NCBI GenBank assembly: GCA_034111085.1
Contig: JAWUXZ010000015.1
Location: forward strand, 124,001-188,000
Length of the DNA stretch: 64,000 bases
DNA from: Dinoroseobacter sp034111085
Lineage (GTDB): Bacteria; Pseudomonadota; Alphaproteobacteria; Rhodobacterales; Rhodobacteraceae
Direction: 5' to 3'
Shown: positions 61,505-64,000 of the stretch, one piece after another
Position numbering within the stretch: the stretch's first letter is position 1
Layout: every line of letters starts with the position of its first letter
Position numbers and translations under genes: made by a program
The notes under the pieces: model-generated
The model's input: the letters and a program-made list of their open reading frames with translations, nothing else
Databases searched by the model: none
Told to the model about the DNA's origin: nothing

Positions 61505-62959
61505 ATGACCCATCAGATCCAACCCTATTGGCAGAACTATATCGACGGCGCATGGGTCGATGGCGGTGCCGGGCGATTGAGCGTTGAGAATCCCGGCACG
61601 GGTGAAGCCTTGGCCGAACATGCCGTGGCCAATGCAGCCGACGTGGACCGCGCCGTACAGGCCGCGCGCCGGGTGCATCTGGCAGGCGATTGGGCGGGGC
61701 TGCGGCCTGTGGAACGCGGACGCATCGTCAAGAAGATGGGTGAATACCTGTTGGCGAACTTGGATGAGATCAGCCGCGTTCTGACGCTGGAGCAGGGCAA
61801 ACCGCTCTGGGAAGCGGAGATCGAGATCAAGGGTGCCGCGCGATACTTTGAGTATTATGGCAACCAAGCCGAAACCGTGGAAGGGCGATCGATACCGCTC
61901 GGCTCGGGCTATTTTGACTTCACAACCTACGAGCCGATGGGCGTCTCGGCCCAGATTATCCCGTGGAATTACCCTGTTGAGATGACAGCGCGCGGAATCG
62001 CGGCGGCCTTGGCGACGGGCAATGCGTGTGTGATCAAGACGCCGGAACTGACACCGCTGTCTTGCGCCTATCTGGCCAAGGCGGGCGAATATGCAGGCCT
62101 GCCGCAAGGCGCTTTGAGCATCCTTTGTGGCTACGGGTCCGAGGCGGGCGCAGCCCTGTCCGCCCATCCAGATGTGAACCATATCGTGTTCACCGGATCA
62201 GTCGGCACGGGCATCGCGATTGCAAGCGCTGCCGCCTTGAACGTGGTGCCTTGCGTGCTGGAACTTGGCGGCAAATCGGCAGCAATCGTCCACAGCGACG
62301 CCGATCTGGATGCGTTCGAGAATGACATTCGCTGGGGTATCTATTTTAACGCGGGCCAAGTGTGCTCGGCCATGAGCCGCGTGATCGTGCACGAAAGCGT
62401 CCATGACGAGGTGGTGGCGCGTGCGTCAGCTATTGCGGCCAGCCTATCGGTGGGACCGGGGTTTGAGCGCGAGACTTCGGGCCTGAATATGGGGTCCATG
62501 GTCTCAACCGGCCAGCGGGATCGAGCGGCCTCGATGGTGCGCGCCGCCGAAGAGGCCGGAGCTGTTATCGCCGCCGGGGGGCGTCCGTTGAACTTGCCGG
62601 GTGCGTTCCTCGATCCGACGGTTCTAAGCGGCGTGACCCAAGATATGGTGATCGCGAACGAGGAGGTCTTTGGCCCAGTGCTGTCAGTGCTGAAATTTAA
62701 GGACGAGGCCGAGGCAATCGCGATGGCGAACGCCACGCCCTACGGGTTGGTCGGTGGGGTATTCACCCGCGATCTGGACCGCGCAACACGGGCTGCAAGC
62801 CAGATCCGCGCGGGCCAGATTTTCGTGAATGAATGGTTTGCAGGCGGTGTGGAAACGCCCTTTGGCGGCTACGGAAAATCGGGGTATGGACGAGAGAAGG
62901 GGCGCGAGGCGCTGTGGAACTACGTCCAAACCAAGAACGTGGCAATTCGGTTGAAATAG
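61505..62959 (+). CDS. NAD-dependent aldehyde dehydrogenase
   Basis: A 484-residue aldehyde dehydrogenase: oxyanion Asn in IIPWNYPVEM, base Glu in LELGGKSAAIV, nucleophile Cys in AGQVCSAMSR. The AGGAG site is eight bases before the ATG. It is 48 bases after putA and 10 before the SDR gene and resembles betaine-aldehyde/semialdehyde dehydrogenases; the substrate is not fixed by sequence. Confidence 0.9.
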   Translation: MTHQIQPYWQNYIDGAWVDGGAGRLSVENPGTGEALAEHAVANAADVDRAVQAARRVHLAGDWAGLRPVERGRIVKKMGEYLLANLDEISRVLTLEQGKPLWEAEIEIKGAARYFEYYGNQAETVEGRSIPLGSGYFDFTTYEPMGVSAQIIPWNYPVEMTARGIAAALATGNACVIKTPELTPLSCAYLAKAGEYAGLPQGALSILCGYGSEAGAALSAHPDVNHIVFTGSVGTGIAIASAAALNVVPCVLELGGKSAAIVHSDADLDAFENDIRWGIYFNAGQVCSAMSRVIVHESVHDEVVARASAIAASLSVGPGFERETSGLNMGSMVSTGQRDRAASMVRAAEEAGAVIAAGGRPLNLPGAFLDPTVLSGVTQDMVIANEEVFGPVLSVLKFKDEAEAIAMANATPYGLVGGVFTRDLDRATRAASQIRAGQIFVNEWFAGGVETPFGGYGKSGYGREKGREALWNYVQTKNVAIRLK

Positions 62960-62969
62960 GAGAGACGGC

Positions 62970-63725
62970 ATGAAGTTAGGTGCAGGATTAACGGCTGTAA
63001 TCTCAGGCGGCGCTTCTGGTTTGGGCGCGGCAACTGCGCGCCGGCTGGCAGGTGCTGGGGTCACGGTGGCGTTGTTTGATTTGAATGCAGACGCCGGTGA
63101 GGCCTTGGCGGCAGAGCTTGGCGGCAGTTTCCACCGGGTCGATGTCAGCAATGCGGCCAGCGTGGCTGCGGGCTTTGCAGCGTTGGGCGCGGTGCATGTC
63201 ATGGTGAACTGTGCAGGCGTAGCCCCTGCGGCCAAGACGGTGTCGCGCGGGGCAGCCCATGATGCGGATCTGTTTGCGAAGGTTGTTGGGATCAGTTTGA
63301 TCGGCAGCTTTAACTGTGCCAGCCAAGCCGCTGAAATTATGTCGAAACAAGAGCCTCTGACTTCGGACGGTGAGCGCGGCGTGATCATCAACACCGCTTC
63401 GGTCGCCGCTTTCGAGGGTCAAGTCGGTCAGGTGGCCTACGGGGCCTCCAAGGGTGGCGTGGCAGCAATGACCTTGCCGATGGCGCGCGATCTGGCCGAC
63501 AAGGGTATCCGGGTTTGCGCAATTGCGCCGGGCCTGTTTCTGACACCGATGCTGGAAGGCCTGCCCCAAGAGGTCCAAGACAGTCTTGGTGGCCAAGTGC
63601 CGTTCCCCTCCCGCCTTGGTAAGCCCAGCGAGTTCGCCGATCTGGTGGCCCATATTGCCGAGAACCCGATGCTAAACGGCGAGGTTATTCGGCTAGACGG
63701 CGCGATCAGGATGTCTCCGCGCTAG
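62970..63725 (+). CDS. short-chain dehydrogenase of the 3-hydroxyacyl-CoA (HSD10) type
   Basis: A 251-residue SDR. The cofactor motif SGGASGLG is at residues 11-18, NCAGVAPA near 86, and the catalytic Ser/Tyr/Lys set in NTASVAAFEGQVGQVAYGASK. The sequence pattern around VPFPSRLGKPSEFADLVAHI is that of 17-beta-hydroxysteroid dehydrogenase type 10-like 3-hydroxy-2-methylbutyryl-CoA dehydrogenases. It has a good AGGAGA site and follows the aldehyde dehydrogenase by 10 bases, probably in one transcript. Confidence 0.87.
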   Translation: MKLGAGLTAVISGGASGLGAATARRLAGAGVTVALFDLNADAGEALAAELGGSFHRVDVSNAASVAAGFAALGAVHVMVNCAGVAPAAKTVSRGAAHDADLFAKVVGISLIGSFNCASQAAEIMSKQEPLTSDGERGVIINTASVAAFEGQVGQVAYGASKGGVAAMTLPMARDLADKGIRVCAIAPGLFLTPMLEGLPQEVQDSLGGQVPFPSRLGKPSEFADLVAHIAENPMLNGEVIRLDGAIRMSPR

Positions 63726-63780
63726 ATTAGCAGTAGTCGCCCGCGCATGGGCACTCCTCTCAAAAGTCTTCATGACATAG

Positions 63781-63810
63781 AATGGGCCGCACAACACGGT
63801 GCGGCCCATT
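63781..63810. terminator. strong stem-loop between convergent genes
   Basis: AATGGGCCGCA, an 8-base loop, TGCGGCCCATT: a perfect 11-pair stem between the SDR gene and the convergent TRAP gene. There is no T-run, so it may act as a bidirectional block or an mRNA-protecting end. Confidence 0.75.
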
Positions 63811-63832
63811 AGGGTCTTGGGATCGTTGCAGT

Positions 63833-64000
63833 CTACATTGACGAGTTGTCAGCAATCAGCCCGCGCGCCTGTTCGATCAGCGCAGCTCCGTCGATGCCTT
63901 TGCCGTCCATATCGGCGATCCAGCGGTCGATCACAGGCTGGCTGGCATCTTTCCAGCGTGCAACTTCGGCCTCGTCGAGCGTGACGATGTTATTGCCAGC
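63833..64000 (-). CDS. TRAP transporter substrate-binding protein, 3' end (runs off right edge)
   Basis: Only the last 55 codons are present, ending in TAG at 63833. They read AGNNIVTLDEAEVARWKDA then PVIDRWIADMDGKGIDGAAL and LIEQARGLIADNSSM, the C-terminal pattern of DctP-family binding proteins (helix, GIDGxxL, closing helix). The transporter's other genes must lie beyond the window. The solute is unknown. Confidence 0.72.
   Translation of the reverse strand, partial: AGNNIVTLDEAEVARWKDASQPVIDRWIADMDGKGIDGAALIEQARGLIADNSSM

Noticed and set aside
1..64000. tRNA, rRNA, CRISPR arrays, insertion sequences or prophage genes
   Set aside because: Gaps between genes are short and were read through; no cloverleaf, spaced repeats, transposase or phage motifs were seen.

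Overview
The window reads as chromosomal DNA of a marine-type alphaproteobacterium, most likely family Rhodobacteraceae (Roseobacter-like). The signs are high GC, tightly overlapping catabolic operons, several TRAP and ABC uptake systems, a Rhodobacter-type polyol operon, an Lrp-type PutR divergent from a long PutA, a urea ABC cluster, and an alphaproteobacterial LexA box (GTTC-N7-GTTC). I saw no tRNA, rRNA, insertion sequence, phage gene or CRISPR array.

Layout. 1-3.1 kb: 5' part of a TRAP binding protein, a GMC oxidoreductase and a YeiH-type exporter. 3.1-11 kb: polyol operon on the minus strand (LacI regulator, smoE-F-G-K ABC importer, sorbitol and mannitol dehydrogenases) ending in a wrecked xylulokinase gene. 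11.3-19 kb: a DUF1127 peptide, a transglutaminase of the Bacillus Tgl type, a divergent SARP/cyclase-like/AAA/TPR regulator, a NagB-like deaminase and an Hsp70-like protein. 19.1-26.9 kb: a minus-strand operon (thiolase-fold protein, DUF35 protein, acyl-CoA ligase, aldehyde dehydrogenase, GntR regulator, nucleoside hydrolase) with a divergent MFS gene.

26.9-37.9 kb: a ten-gene minus-strand operon that appears to take up and degrade an arabinose-type pentose. It has a fucose/arabinose-isomerase-fold isomerase, a YnjB-type ABC importer, a GH51 arabinofuranosidase, a tagatose-3-epimerase-family protein, a DhaK/DhaL-type two-subunit kinase and a LacD-type class I aldolase. Two of its genes are frameshifted at slippage-prone repeats. 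38.0-45.6 kb: an aroQ 5' remnant, a TAXI-TRAP transporter with its DctB/DctD-like two-component system, and an intradiol dioxygenase. 46.2-52.1 kb: urea importer urtABCDE in which urtA and urtB form one uninterrupted reading frame. 52.5-54.5 kb: a DgcA/StcD-like flavoprotein. 54.6-54.9 kb: a small gene behind a LexA box. 54.9-57.9 kb: putR-pxpBCA for 5-oxoproline. 58-63.7 kb: putA, an aldehyde dehydrogenase and an SDR. The right edge holds the 3' end of another TRAP binding protein.

The strongest candidates for something new are (a) the 26.9-37.9 kb operon, which encodes a plausible isomerase/epimerase/kinase/aldolase route for L-arabinose without AraB or AraD; (b) the 19.1-25.7 kb operon, pairing a thiolase-fold protein that lacks the usual nucleophile with a DUF35 partner and a nucleoside hydrolase; (c) a Tgl-type transglutaminase divergent from a large SARP-AAA regulator; and (d) a LexA-box-controlled 111-residue protein made of two copies of one domain. 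Stem-loops placed just after ABC/TRAP binding-protein genes recur in this window.
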